This document shows positions 10,803 through 21,045 of a stretch of 64,000 bases of DNA, piece by piece. The notes below the pieces were generated by a model. The model did no database searches and had not been told where the DNA came from. It saw only the letters and a list, made by a program, of their open reading frames with translations. Made by a program: the position numbers and the translations under genes. How positions within the stretch are numbered: position 1 is the stretch's first letter; every line of letters starts with the position of its first letter. Where the stretch lies: positions 1 through 64,000 of the forward strand of contig NW_022872898.1 in the NCBI RefSeq assembly GCF_900324485.2. Direction: 5' to 3'. The DNA is from Mastacembelus armatus (lineage: Eukaryota > Chordata > Actinopteri > Synbranchiformes > Mastacembelidae).

Positions 10803-10873
10803 GCCGTGATCGTATAGTGGTTAGTACTCTGCGTGTGGTCGCAGCCACCCCGGTTCGACTCCGGGTCACGGCA
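10803..10873 (+). tRNA. tRNA-His(GTG), array copy 6
   Basis: The acceptor and D arm are intact. One T is lost in the anticodon arm, and the B box reads GGTTCGACTCC in place of GGTTCGAATCC. Confidence 0.75.
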
Positions 10874-11108
10874 TCCGGCGTGGTGTTTTTTTTTTTTTTG
10901 TGGAACCCTTTGTCTCAAAATAGTCCAGTTCCTATTTCATTTTACAAAGGTTTAAGCTCAGTGGATAATGCCTATTTTCAAGCATAGTCCTCTTATGTTC
11001 TGACTAAAAAGACCACAATCTGCACAACTTTAATCAAAGTACAAGGGCACAAAAACCGTTTTCAGTTAGTGCCACTCCTCAACTTCTCACTAACCATTTG
11101 CTTATGTG

Positions 11109-11180
11109 GGGCTATGTGGCCAATGGATAACGCGTCTGACTACGGTCAGAAGATTCTAGGTTCGACTCCTGGCTAGCTCG
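11109..11180 (+). tRNA. tRNA-Arg(ACG), array copy 7
   Basis: 72 nt. It shows an added T and a lost G in the D-arm region and one loss in the anticodon 3' stem; the T arm is intact. Confidence 0.75.
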
Positions 11181-11526
11181 ACGGAATGCTTTATATCTCC
11201 CTGCTCGCGTCTCACTTCCGTTACTGCACCATGTGAACTCTTTAGGAACGCATTGCAGCCAGCAATTCTACGATGAGAAATGGCCTGCTACAAAGCGTCA
11301 AACCCTTTCTTTACAGTCAGCCACAACTGTACTGAATTTTGTTTAATCTTAATCGAGACTTGTGCTCATCTGATTTGAAAGTCAAATTTTTACTGAGGGC
11401 ATTCGCAACAGCGCTAGATGAATTGCGCTGCCACCTCTCGACTTCTCACAATATTAGGGAATGGGGAAAAATTGTATATCTATTCGGAGGGACAACATGC
11501 AATCGTTTGCCAGCAATAACCACAGG

Positions 11527-11595
11527 GCCTGATCGTATAGTGGTTAGTACTCTGCGTTTGGGTCGCAGCAACCCCGGTTCGAATGGGTCACGGCA
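11527..11595 (+). tRNA. tRNA-His, array copy 7, damaged
   Basis: 69 nt. The 5' acceptor has lost GT-type bases, the anticodon region reads TTTGGGT rather than TTGTGGT, and four bases of the T stem are missing. Confidence 0.7.
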
Positions 11596-11827
11596 TCCGG
11601 CGCGTGGGTGTTTTTTTTTCTCTTTTGTGGAACCTTGTCTCAAATGTCCAGCTCCTATTTCATTTTACAAAGGTTAAGCTCAGTGGATAATGCCTATTTC
11701 AAGCATAAGTCCTCTTATGTTCTGACTAAAAAGACCACAATTCTGCACAACTTTAATCAAAGTACAAGGGCACAACCGTTTGCAGTTAGTGCCACTCCTC
11801 AACTTCTCACTAAGGATGTGCTTAGTG

Positions 11828-11897
11828 GGGCTAGTGGCGCAAGGATAACGTCTGACTACGGATCAGAAGATTCTAGGTTCGACTCCTGGCTAGCTCG
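11828..11897 (+). tRNA. tRNA-Arg(ACG), array copy 8
   Basis: 70 nt, the last copy. There are three losses in the D-arm region; the anticodon, T and acceptor arms are intact. The unit ends about 180 bp later, before any His gene. Confidence 0.75.
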
Positions 11898-12275
11898 ACG
11901 CACCTTTATATCTCCCTGCTCGCGTCTCACTTCCGTTACTGCCCAGTGTGAACTCTTTAGGAAAGGCATTTGCAGCCAGGCCATTAACGATAAGAAAATG
12001 TGCCCAGTGCTACAAAGCGTCAGAACCCTTTCTTTACCGTCAGCCACAACTGTACTGAATTTTTGTTTAACTTTAATCGCGGCTCTTCATCCTCTTTGGT
12101 TCTTCCCTGGAACTAAACAAGCGCATTACTCACTATACATGCAGTTTGTGCGGTTAAGAAAAGAGACTTGGCGTCTAGTGTTCAGTTTATGCATCTATGG
12201 AAAAGTTCAACACCAAACCACTGTGTGCTTCCTTTAATGTTTTGTATCAATACTAAAAACTGTATATAAAACTGT

Positions 12276-12352
12276 AATAGGCTCCAGCAGATCCCTGTGA
12301 CCCTAATTAGGAATAAGTGGGTGTAGATCATGGCTGGATGGATGGATAAAAA
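12276..12352 (+). mobile_element. SINE 3' tail fragment
   Basis: AATAGGCTCCAGCAGATCCC, then GGAATAAGTGGG, then GGATGGATGGAT: the terminal 75 bp of the teleost SINE that is described best at 60847-61213. Confidence 0.8.
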
Positions 12353-12382
12353 CTGTAAATAAGCTAAATTATAAGTAGTAAA

Positions 12383-12905
12383 CATTAATGTGTTTTATTG
12401 CCTTAGTGGACTTTGAGGACTGAGAAAACTGTTGCTGTGTGTGTTCCAGTTAGGTTAGGTTACTACTGACATCATGTCTCATCTGAATGAGAAGAAATGA
12501 ACAAACACAGTGTGTTGTCAGTCTTGTGTTGATGTCAGTTCTGTCTTAAGACAGTGTTTCCATAGTAACAGAGGTTAGGTTATGGTTCAGCGTAGCACAG
12601 TGTACAGGGGCCTGTTTCAGAAAGTGGATTTAGTGAAAACCCAGAGTTTGTTAAACTCTGAGATGAGGGATAGTCAAGGTTTTTGGTTCCACAAAGCGTG
12701 TTCAGATTGACTCTGAGTCAGTAACTGATGGTACCTTACTCTGTGAACCAAACCTGCTTGCTGGCAGGTTTTATAAACCCTGAGTTGTTTCTGAGCCAAT
12801 TGACATTCAGACTGAAGAAGAGGCTGGAGATGTGGAGTGCCCTTTTTTTGAGGAACCCATTGATACAGAAGCACAATTGCTTTGCAGAATTCTGTGTCAA
12901 GAGAG
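12383..12905. repeat. Duplicate of 32313-32832
   Basis: About 520 bp shared with 32.3-32.8 kb in the same orientation. No tRNA or coding content seen in either copy. Together with 13065-13303 it shows the region right of the array is built of copied blocks. Confidence 0.8.
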
Positions 12906-13064
12906 GAGTTCTGGGCAGTGGTGGGATATGAAACCATGACAACTTTGCTAGGAGTTCTGGCTTTCTTCTCATAAATCTCTAAATTAGCATAACATAACTT
13001 CTTTTGTTTCATGTTCTCATTCTTGCCCCAGAATAGTTTAATTTTAATAGTTTAATTTAGCAAG

Positions 13065-13303
13065 TTGAAACTCATTATTTTGTTGTTCCATGCTGAATAT
13101 TCACTCACTTTGCAAAGTGTGTGAAGCACTTTTTGGTGTTTTCTTGCCAGAGTTGTATTTTGTTATTGCCCAGTAAATTAACACAGTTATGAGCTAATGC
13201 CAATTGTTCTGTTTCTCCATGTTGCAGAGTAAATGTCTTTCATAGGAATATTCACCAGTACAGAACATGGATCTTTTTCCTGTGTTCATGTTTTTTTTTC
13301 CTG
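13065..13303. repeat. Direct repeat right of the tRNA array
   Basis: Partner of 6283-6515. Here the T-run is followed by CTGCACCAAAC instead of the array. Confidence 0.8.
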
Positions 13304-13651
13304 CACCAAACTTGTTGAACCAATGAGCAGTGGGAACATTCCAACATGAATTGCAGTGATGCTTTTTGGTTCACCTGGATTTTTCTCTGTGTAAAGTAAA
13401 ACTGAACCAAAGGGAAACAGGTTTACACATTGGTTCGCTGAATTGGACTAGCACAAACAAACAACAGGTTTGAAAGGATCATGACTGTGCTGAAGAACTT
13501 CAACAGCCTCCTTCTTATTGCCCACCAAGTGTCTACACAATGCTCAACATATACGACATCACATTATTCCAGATAAACCTTTAAAAACCTGTGGTCCATT
13601 TGAGGTTTGGACTCAACCTTCATATTAGGAAACTCATGTAATAGAACATTC

Positions 13652-13981
13652 ATTCATTATCTATACCCGTTTATTGCTAATTAGGGTCACAGCTCTCTTT
13701 GGGTGAAAGGCAGGGACAGGTCACCAGTCCATCACGGGACACATAGAGACACATAACCACACACACACTCACACTCACTCATATGGACAATTTAGAATAC
13801 CCAGTCAACCTGACATACATGTTTTTGAACTGTGGGAGGAAACAGGAGTACCTGGAGAAAACCCACACAAGCACAGGGAGAACATGTAAACTCCACACAG
13901 AAAGGTCCCCACCGGACTACGAATGCAGGCCCTTCTTGTTGTGAGGCACCAGTGCTAACCACTAAGCCAACATGCTGCCCC
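13652..13981 (-). mobile_element. tRNA-headed teleost SINE, near full length
   Basis: On the minus strand it starts with a tRNA-like head (GTTAGCACTGG, then AGAAGGGCCTGC), continues through GGAGTTTACATGTTCTCCCT and CCTCCCACAGTTC, and ends at ATGAATG. The B-box region is decayed. Confidence 0.8.
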
Positions 13982-14224
13982 ACTTTCGATTCCTGGCCAG
14001 TGTTAATGCTTTAAAATCATACACATCAAACACTATGGACACTGCAAAGCACTAGCAGTATTGCATATAAATCAAAGTATTGATCACACATAAATGACTA
14101 GTGCAGAGTCCTAGCCAAGCCCTGGACCTTGAGAGCCACTGGGCTGATTGTCTTCTAACAGTCCCTGCCCAATCCTGATTACCTGATTCAGGTGTGTTCA
14201 GTTAAGTTAATCCTAATTAACTTA

Positions 14225-14590
14225 ACTGGCAATTGAGGCCTGGCCAACACCAACATAGAGGGTATTACAATAATCAAGCTGGCTTGAAGTACAAGCATGT
14301 ATCACCTTTTCATGATCTTTTCTTGTTAAAAAAGTCTTGACAACAGAGTTGACCTGCTTATCAAGTTTAAAATCACTGTCCAATAAAACACCCAGGTTTC
14401 TAGCAGTTGGTTTTACATAAAGTTTGAGGGAACACGTCTCAGGGAAAGGGTCAACACAGGCTCCACTAGGTCCAAACACCAGCACTTCAGTTTTAGTCTC
14501 ATTACGACTCAGAAAATTTACTGCCAAGACATGCCTTGAAATGCTCCATGCATTCCAAAAGTGATGTTAAAGCATTTGTATCCTTCTGTT
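14225..14590 (-). mobile_element. L2-like LINE fragment
   Basis: Minus frame 14527-14225 reads SRNETKTEVLVFGPSG, ARNLGVLLDSDFKLDKQV, VIHACTSSQLDYCNTLYVG: the region just after the RT palm in L2-type elements. An internal loss of about 12 residues and an upstream frameshift are visible. Both ends are truncated. Confidence 0.8.
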
Positions 14591-14669
14591 TCAGAGGAAT
14601 ATAGATTTAAATATATATATATACAAGAGCTTGTTACTTTGAATTGCTCTTTTGAAACTGGTCCAACTG

Positions 14670-14739
14670 GACATGGGGCTGAAACCCACAATTCTAAGAT
14701 TAAGAGTCTCAGGCTTTACCAGTACTGAACTAGTCAGGC
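14670..14739 (-). pseudogene. tRNA-Lys(CTT) pseudogene
   Basis: GCCTGACTAGTTCAGTACTG start and GACTCTTAATC anticodon region. The A box and acceptor are altered, and the T loop (GGGTTTCAGCC) carries an extra T. Confidence 0.65.
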
Positions 14740-15091
14740 TCGCATGTGGTGTACTATAAACAAGGTCATGACTTAACACTGTCATCCAGACTTAGAAATG
14801 ATTTTGTATTTTACAAAACAGCATGACAAGCCACACCCACACAGCCCAAGAGGTCGATGGATCAAAAACCATCCTCTGCTGCACCTCAATGTTGCTGCTG
14901 CACTTCTGTGTTAAACCTGTTAAGTGTGATGGGCTCTTCATCCTCTTTGGTTCTTCCTTAGAACTAAACAAGCACATTACTCATGCATTCTGCATTAATG
15001 TGGAAACTATGAAATCAGTGTTTAATGTGTATTTTGTGTCTTCACCTTAACCTCGTTGCTATAATCATTCTAGACCAAATAACAGCTTCCT

Positions 15092-15172
15092 CGATGAGAA
15101 TGGGATTCCAACCCACGATGCAGAGCACAATGGATTAGGAGTCCATGACCTTAAACACTTGGTCCCCTCATT
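15092..15172 (-). pseudogene. tRNA-Ser(GCT)-derived pseudogene, anticodon CCT
   Basis: 81 nt including the variable arm (TGTGCTCTGCATC) and acceptor strands like Ser(GCT) at 33099. The loop reads CTCCTAA, so GCT has become CCT (an Arg anticodon). The D arm is altered and the T loop is TTGGAAT. Confidence 0.65.
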
Positions 15173-16976
15173 AGAGTGCTGCTGCTCAAAGTAAGTAAGT
15201 CCTAGAAGAACTTCCAGCTGACCTGTGATTGGGATGTGTCCAAAAACCCAGCTTTAAGGACATAGTTATTGTGCCAAAGGACTTCACTAGTCTCCTTTTG
15301 GTTTCCCACTGACTGTCTAAACAAAGCACAATACATATGACTGCACATAGTTTCAGATGAACATGAACAAGAAGACCTTCAGATTATGATACTGACACAA
15401 TGACACACAGATGGGAAGAAACAGTATGTTGGGGGTGTGGGGGTTCCATTCAGAGCTGTTGTTACTATACATACATGTTGTACAAATATGAAAGCAGATA
15501 TTATAATATAAATCTTGAGATTGGGCTTTAAACATTTGTGGAGAATGTGGGCATCCTACTACTACATCCTACTACTGCTTACAGACTAACTAAGTGCTCC
15601 ACCACTTGAGATAATTCCCTCACACACTGAGCACCAGTAGCCAACTAATGCATTTATTAACTGGAGTTGAAGTTGACTGCTAAACAAGAGATTCTGCTCT
15701 GACAAGTAAAAAGATAAGTCCCCTGTTTTGACCAGTGTTCAATCTATTCACATTTGCAAAGGTGCAAGTTTTTAAAACTGTACAAGTCAGATATTACAAA
15801 TGTTTTGACTTTACTTTTTATTATTTTTTCTTTACTGTTTTAGTATAGCAGTCAGATAAGGCAAAATCCAGACTTGTCTACAAATCTTCCATTCTGTGCA
15901 ATGTTGTCCCACATGGGATTGTTTTATTGAGGAAGGTTTAAGTCTCTGGTATTATACTCAACTGAGTAACATTTTGTTCTACATGTGACATTTTGCAGTG
16001 TTATTATCCATCCACCCATCCAGCTTCTTCTGCTTATCTGGGGCCAGGTCGTGGTGGCAGTAGCCCAAACAGGGATGCCCAGATTTGTCATTGTCAATTT
16101 GATATATGTTTTACAAAGTAGTTTGAACATCCTTTTCTGAGCAGCTTTAGCAAACCAGACTGGATCTGTCCCTAACATTACTGTAGGTCAACATCCAGGG
16201 TGTAGCTTGCAAAGGTAACGTTACCTCTGCTAAGTAGCTCTCCCAACACTGTAATGCACAATGATCAACACTCACTACTAACACTACCTGATGTTGTAAC
16301 GTATACTATTACAAACACGTTATGATATGTATGAAACATATTCCAAAAAATAAAATACAGCCCTCATAAATATTCATTCACACTTACCTTCAGTAACGGT
16401 ATCCCAGAAGGCAGTTAATTTTAATTTCCTTGAAATCTTGTAGTTACATCAAGGTTGCAAGATTCACATGACATCATCGTTTGCTTGGAACTGATTGGCT
16501 CTTTTGCCCCATTTGTTAGACCTTATTAGGAACTTTAACATTTGAACCAGGGGTCTCCTGATTTGAAGAGTGGTACCAAGAATGGAAGCAATGCTGGCTG
16601 ACTGGAGAGAGAGCACAAAAGCAACACCCCATGATCCAGGTAGAATTGTTGAAAAATGAGGCCAGAAGACACATTGCACATCTTCTTTAATTCTCCTTTT
16701 TGCAAGATTTAGGGTAGACTTAGAGTATCTCTGGACCTGTAACCCAAAGTTTGATCTGTGGAAACCCTCTCTGCTGTAGCCACTAATTTCCAGTCTTATC
16801 TTCCCCTTTGCTGCTGATGAGACATGTTCAGTAACAGCCATTGTCCACATGTTGGATTTGATTAAATTCCTTTAGTTATTTTTCCCTGTGTTGGCTCATT
16901 ACACACACTCCTTCAACTTTTAGAGGTAAACCCATGTAAAACCATGAGCTCAGGTGGTGAGAAGAGACACTTGTCT
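15173..16976. other. Intergenic, partly duplicated
   Basis: No gene recognised. 16088-16193 and 16756-16960 are repeated at 28146-28246 and 28255-28480. The segment around 16780-16850 (rich in GCTGATGAGACATG) is the upstream flank shared by several Leu-type tRNA loci. Confidence 0.5.
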
Positions 16977-17025
16977 GGTAATTTGGCTGAATGGTCTAAG
17001 ATGCTGGATGATGGCTCAAATTTTG
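16977..17025 (+). pseudogene. tRNA-Leu 5' fragment
   Basis: GGTAATTTGGCTGAATGGTC matches the 5' end of the Leu relic at 28510; homology fades within the anticodon arm. Confidence 0.5.
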
Positions 17026-17311
17026 ACATTGTATAAGTTGTTCCTGCAAAGTTTTCTTTTTTCAGAATCTTCTCCTTAAGAGTTAACTTGTTATGACTTG
17101 GATGTTAATGGAAGACACACCACATAGATTCAGTGTTTGCTGGTTATGTGTGTTAAAACACCGTTAATTGTGTAATTGTTGCTTGTGTTGCATAGTGGTA
17201 CATGACAGAGCTCATGCTTGTTGATGTTGCCTTGAACAGCTACTGTTTACAAAGCACACTCAGTATTCTAAATGTTTGCCTTATTAGACGTGCCAGTGTC
17301 AATGGAAAAGC

Positions 17312-17371
17312 TGGTAGTAGTAGGATTTAAACCCATGCCTCATTTGAGGTTGGAGCTTAAATCCAGTGCCA
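17312..17371 (-). pseudogene. tRNA-Leu 3' fragment
   Basis: The T arm, variable arm and anticodon arm of a Leu tRNA like the one at 29532 (TTTAAGCTCC region). The D arm and 5' acceptor are replaced by unrelated sequence. Confidence 0.6.
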
Positions 17372-17517
17372 CCTGTGAACACCACAGTCTCTCTGTGCTT
17401 CCTTTGATGAGCGTACCTGACAGAGGCTACACTGTACAAGTCCAACCAATGACAGGGCTAGCTCCATCTCTCAAAAGCCAATGACATGACAGTATCCACT
17501 ACTGGGTTCCTGTGTCT

Positions 17518-17595
17518 GACCACGTGGCCAATGGACAATGGCCTAGTGTCTGACTTTGGATCAGAAGATTGAGGGTTTGAGTCCCTTTGTGGTTG
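17518..17595 (+). pseudogene. tRNA-Arg(TCG)-derived pseudogene, anticodon TTG
   Basis: GACCACGTGGCC start and GTCTGACTTTGGATCAGAAG anticodon arm. The loop CTTTGGA reads TTG (Gln) where the parental Arg(TCG) gene has CTTCGGA. A 5-nt insertion in the D arm makes it 78 nt. A better Arg(TCG) copy with the same 3' flank lies at 46190. Confidence 0.7.
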
Positions 17596-18124
17596 GAGTT
17601 TTACTCAAGCTGGAAGTGTTGTAGTTTGGTCTACAGTAAGGTGAACACCAAAGATGTTCTATCCATGGCCCATGGTGGCTGTTTGGCTTGTTTTCCAACT
17701 ATTCCTACATACATTCTTAGAGAGGAAATGGCAGAAGACAAAAGGAACTGGTATCTTCCAGAACACACCTGATCCAGGTAATAAGCAGTGGTAAGGCAGT
17801 CTGCAGATCGTAGACCTTCCTCATCTTGGCTTGATCCCCGTTGTAGCAATGCTGATGTTCATGCTGTCTTCCAATCTATGGAAACGTTCTATGACACGTC
17901 TATGTCTGATCATGTCAATATTTTATGGGTCTTGATGTGGTGAGTTTTCCAGAGATGCTGGATAAAGGTAACAGCAAGCATGTTATGTTCCGCTGTGGAT
18001 AATGAGAAATATTTTTAAAATATCCAATCTGAATGGACTACCTCTTTTGCTTTCAGTCAGATGCACATTGGTATAAATGCATATCACAGTACTACAACAC
18101 AGACACTGCTCTACAACAAAGGTG
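17596..18124. other. Intergenic, nothing recognised
   Basis: The first 60 bp resemble the 3' flank of the Arg locus at 46263. Beyond that no gene or element was seen. Confidence 0.4.
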
Positions 18125-18211
18125 CCATGTAATGAGTGGGGTTTGAATCTACATCTCTAGAAGAAACTACAATCTGAAAGCAACACTTAGATAACTCAGT
18201 CATGGTGAGCA
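18125..18211 (-). pseudogene. tRNA-Leu-like relic
   Basis: Minus strand: ATGACTGAGTTATCTAAGTG resembles a Leu D arm, then TTTCAGA, then a weak T arm TAGATTCAAACCCC. A related 5' half lies at 36195-36260 and 49697-49760. The identity is tentative. Confidence 0.4.
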
Positions 18212-18518
18212 GCGCTTTGTCATGAACTTTAGAATTAGTAGAAATAGTAAGTCATCTGGTACTTTTTGTTTTTTGCATAGTATTAATTGGGACATAGTGC
18301 TTGCCTTGCATACTGGTTTTCACATAATATATAGTAGGAAAATATGCCACAATTTCTAACGTAAATAGTAACATAAGAACCTAAACGTGCTTATAGCGCT
18401 GTTTGTAGTCCAGTAGTAGCTTGATACTCTTTCATATATAGAAAAAAAATGGTGAAAGAACACACTCCTGTGGAGAGTCAATAGAAGAGTAATGGTCGTT
18501 AGTGTGTGTTCTTTATTT

Positions 18519-18553
18519 GCCGGGTATAGCTCAGTGGTAGAGCTTTTGACTGG
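18519..18553 (+). pseudogene. tRNA-Cys 5' half
   Basis: GGGTATAGCTCAGTGGTAGA then GCTTTTGACTG matches the 5' half of Cys(GCA) at 24925. Homology stops in the anticodon arm. Confidence 0.7.
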
Positions 18554-18795
18554 TATCCCCATTTGCAAAGAGTGTTCTACAGATAATTACCTGTATTGTG
18601 TGATCCTGTATTCTCTGACTATATTCAGAGACTCTGTTCTTTGGGAGCTAGAACTGTTTTCTATGTAACAGTGTAGCTAAAATATATTGAATATGCAGCT
18701 GAACTTCCTTTATTCACTACTCATTGTGTTGATAGGTTATTGCCTGATATCTCATGTGTCAAAAAAGCAATGTTTTATTGCTGCTTTTCTTGAAG

Positions 18796-18867
18796 AGGTC
18801 CCACTGAGAGTTGAACTCAGATCACTGGATTCAGAGTCCAGAGTGCTAACCATTACACCATAGGACC
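18796..18867 (-). tRNA. tRNA-Gln(CTG)
   Basis: 72 nt with a complete cloverleaf. The acceptor GGTCCTA pairs with TGGGACC, the D arm is GGTGTAATGGTTAGCAC, the anticodon arm is CTGGA-CTCTGAA-TCCAG (CTG), and the T arm is CTGAG-TTCAACT-CTCAG. It decodes CAG. No T4 terminator is seen within about 40 nt on its strand, so activity is uncertain. Confidence 0.85.
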
Positions 18868-18989
18868 CTGTGATTGACACATGCTGTCATCAGAAACTGT
18901 GGCTACTCGACTCCACTGAACTCTTTTGTTTTGTTTTTTTTTTTGTTTTCCAATACATTTTATGGCATACAATAGATTCCTTTAACAGC

Positions 18990-19338
18990 AAATCAACAGC
19001 TTATTTTGCTGTGGTGCTGGTCTGTTTCCAGGCTGAATAAAATAACATAACATCTGGTACAAAAGCTTGACTTCCAACTGCCTAGTTTGATTATGGATGC
19101 TTGTTTTTGACAACATAGTGTCTGTGATATTTCTGGTAACACACAAATGCACCAGTGGACGTTGGAAAATCAGCATGTTGTGACAAATGTCATCTCAGCA
19201 TTTGTGTGTTACCAGAAGTAGTTTGTAGTTTGTCAAAAATATGCATCCATAATCAAACTAGGCAGGTGGAAGTCAAGCTTTTGTACCAGTTGTTATTTTA
19301 TACAGCCTGGAAACAGACCAGCACCACAGCAAAATAAG
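18990..19338. repeat. Foldback of about 150-bp arms
   Basis: 18990-19150 and 19199-19338 are imperfect reverse complements separated by about 50 bp. The arms carry CAGCACCACAGCAAAATAAG on one side and its complement on the other. No transposase or terminal motif was identified. Confidence 0.8.
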
Positions 19339-19566
19339 TGTCATCCTCCTTGCTCAAATGCTCAGAGTCTGTTATCTATAACAGTTATAGTCTGAAACTA
19401 TAACTAATGAGGACAAACAATAAAAAACAGGAACATATAGGATTGCAGTAAGACACAGGGAAAACTGAGACTGTTGAGATCTAACAGCTGATGAGATACT
19501 TTTTTTTGTTTTTTGAGAGTTTTAAACAACATTGATTCAGCTGAGTTTTTACAGGTTGGTGTCATT

Positions 19567-20095
19567 GTCTTAACTGGTTTATGTTAACAGGTTTAACAGA
19601 TAGATATAACTGAGTGTCATCTGCATAGCAGTGGTAATTAATAGAGTGCTTCCTAATGACATATCCTAAAGGAAGCGTGTACAGGGTGAACAGAATCGGT
19701 CCTAGCACGGAGCCTTGTGGAACTCCATAACTAACTTTTGTTCGTGTGGAAGGTTCATCATGGACATGAACAAACTGGAATCTGTCCGATAAATAGGATT
19801 GGAACCATTTTAACGCTGTTCCTCTGATACCAATCACATGCTCCAGTCTCTGTAATAAAATGTTGTGGTCAATGGTGTCGAATGCAGCACTGAGGTCTAG
19901 GAGGACAAGTATAGAAACAAGTCCATTATCTGAGGCTAAGAGAAGATCATTGGTAACTTTTGACAGTGCTGTTTCTGTACTATGATGTTCTCTAAATCCT
20001 GATTGAAAATCTTCAAATAGTTCATTCCTGTGTAAGTGGTCTGATAGCTGCTTAGCAACAGCTTTTTCTAGGATTTTAGAAATAAAAGGCAGACC
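19567..20095 (-). mobile_element. L2 LINE reverse-transcriptase core fragment
   Basis: Minus frame 20176-19562 (204 aa) is open across the RT fingers and palm: [46 protein letters not shown] (aa 151-160) and the catalytic YADD (aa 184-187). Residues before about aa 30 are non-homologous. The piece has neither endonuclease nor C-terminus, so it is a truncated fossil whose frame still holds. Confidence 0.9.
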
Positions 20096-20278
20096 ATATG
20101 CAAGAGGGTGTGTCTGAGGATGAATAGTCATGTGATTTACCTGAGAACACAAAAGACGCACTGAACGACCAGACAAAGACGCGCATAATGAGCCTTTCAG
20201 TCAATGTAGCTGAGATGGGATTAGTGCAGCACAAATCACATGACTATTCATCCTCAGACACAACATCTTGCATATGGC
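20091..20278. repeat. Foldback at the LINE 5' edge
   Basis: 20091-20139 and 20229-20278 are near-perfect reverse complements of about 48 bp (GAATAGTCATGTGATTT on one arm). The spacer is about 90 bp and G+C-richer. The left arm overlaps the start of LINE homology. Confidence 0.8.
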
Positions 20279-20680
20279 CTTTCTGGACAAAAAGTGTCTT
20301 AGAAAATTTAAATCAGTGTATTGTTTACTGTGAATGTGTGAACAAGATGACATTCACAGCACTCTGAAGTAAACACTGTAGCCTACAACATGCAGGTCTC
20401 CAAAGTCTTGTGAACCAATGTTCTGTTTGTGTTTTATGGTCTTATTTCAGTGAGTAAAAAATTTTAGTTTTGCACTAACCATGCATAAACACTTTTTTCT
20501 CAAAAACACAATCATGTATAAACTTGCTGCTCACATATTATTGTAGCCAATTTTGTGCTGATTACAGTGTTATCAGACTTTAGACATTAATATGTTTAAA
20601 AAACACTGAAAAAAAGCACAAATGTCAGGACAAGTCAAAATTTGTCCAGGCCCCAAAAACCCCCTCAGACCCCAGAGGGT
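20279..20680. other. Intergenic, nothing recognised
   Basis: A+T-rich sequence without tRNA boxes or recognisable coding content. Confidence 0.4.
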
Positions 20681-21045
20681 TAACCAGACTTCAAGCCTGT
20701 CTAACTGACATCAAGGCCTGGATGACCAGTAACTTTTTAATTTTAAACTTAGAGAAAACAGAAGTCATTATATTTGGGCCAAAAAACCTCAGAAATAACT
20801 TTTCTAAAATTATAGCTACTCTAGATGGCATAGCCCTGGCCTCCAGCACTACTGTAAAAAACCTTGGAGTTATTTTTGACCAGGACATGTCCTTTAACTC
20901 ACACATAAAACAAATCTCTTCTTTCACCTGCGCAACATTTCAAAAATTAGGAACATCCTGTCTCAAAATGATGCAGAAAAACTAGTCCATGCATTTGTTA
21001 CTTCAAGGCTAGATTACTTTAACATTGTAAGAATTTACTAAATAT
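20681..21045 (+). mobile_element. L2-like LINE fragment
   Basis: Plus strand: ACLTDIKAWMTSNFL, EKTEVIIFGPKNLRNNFSK, TTVKNLGVIFDQDMSFNSHI, then, after a short deletion and frame change, [10 protein letters not shown]. It is the same subfamily as 57841-58230, truncated at both ends. Confidence 0.85.

Larger units (their letters stand above)
6522..12078 (+). repeat. Tandem array of Arg(ACG)-His(GTG) tRNA units
   Basis: About 7.7 head-to-tail units of roughly 713-750 bp. Each has tRNA-Arg(ACG), a spacer of about 350 bp, tRNA-His(GTG), a T8-T9 run, and a spacer of about 230 bp. Arg-to-His starts are 418-444 bp apart; His-to-Arg starts are 293-307 bp apart. Substitutions between units are rare, and differences are mostly one- or two-base losses spread evenly over genes and spacers. 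The left edge lies in a T-run after sequence shared with 13.07-13.30 kb. The right edge joins sequence related to 14.93-15.0 kb. Confidence 0.95.

Noticed and set aside
6522-12078. CRISPR-like or satellite array
   Set aside because: Repeats are full 725-bp units carrying two tRNA genes; there are no short repeat-spacer units.
6722-12237. Open frames across the tRNA array
   Set aside because: They run through tRNA genes and change with each small indel between units; not protein genes.
13982-14003. Gly-like T-arm scrap (TTCGATTCCTGGCCAGTG)
   Set aside because: Too short to separate from chance next to the SINE head; not listed as a gene.
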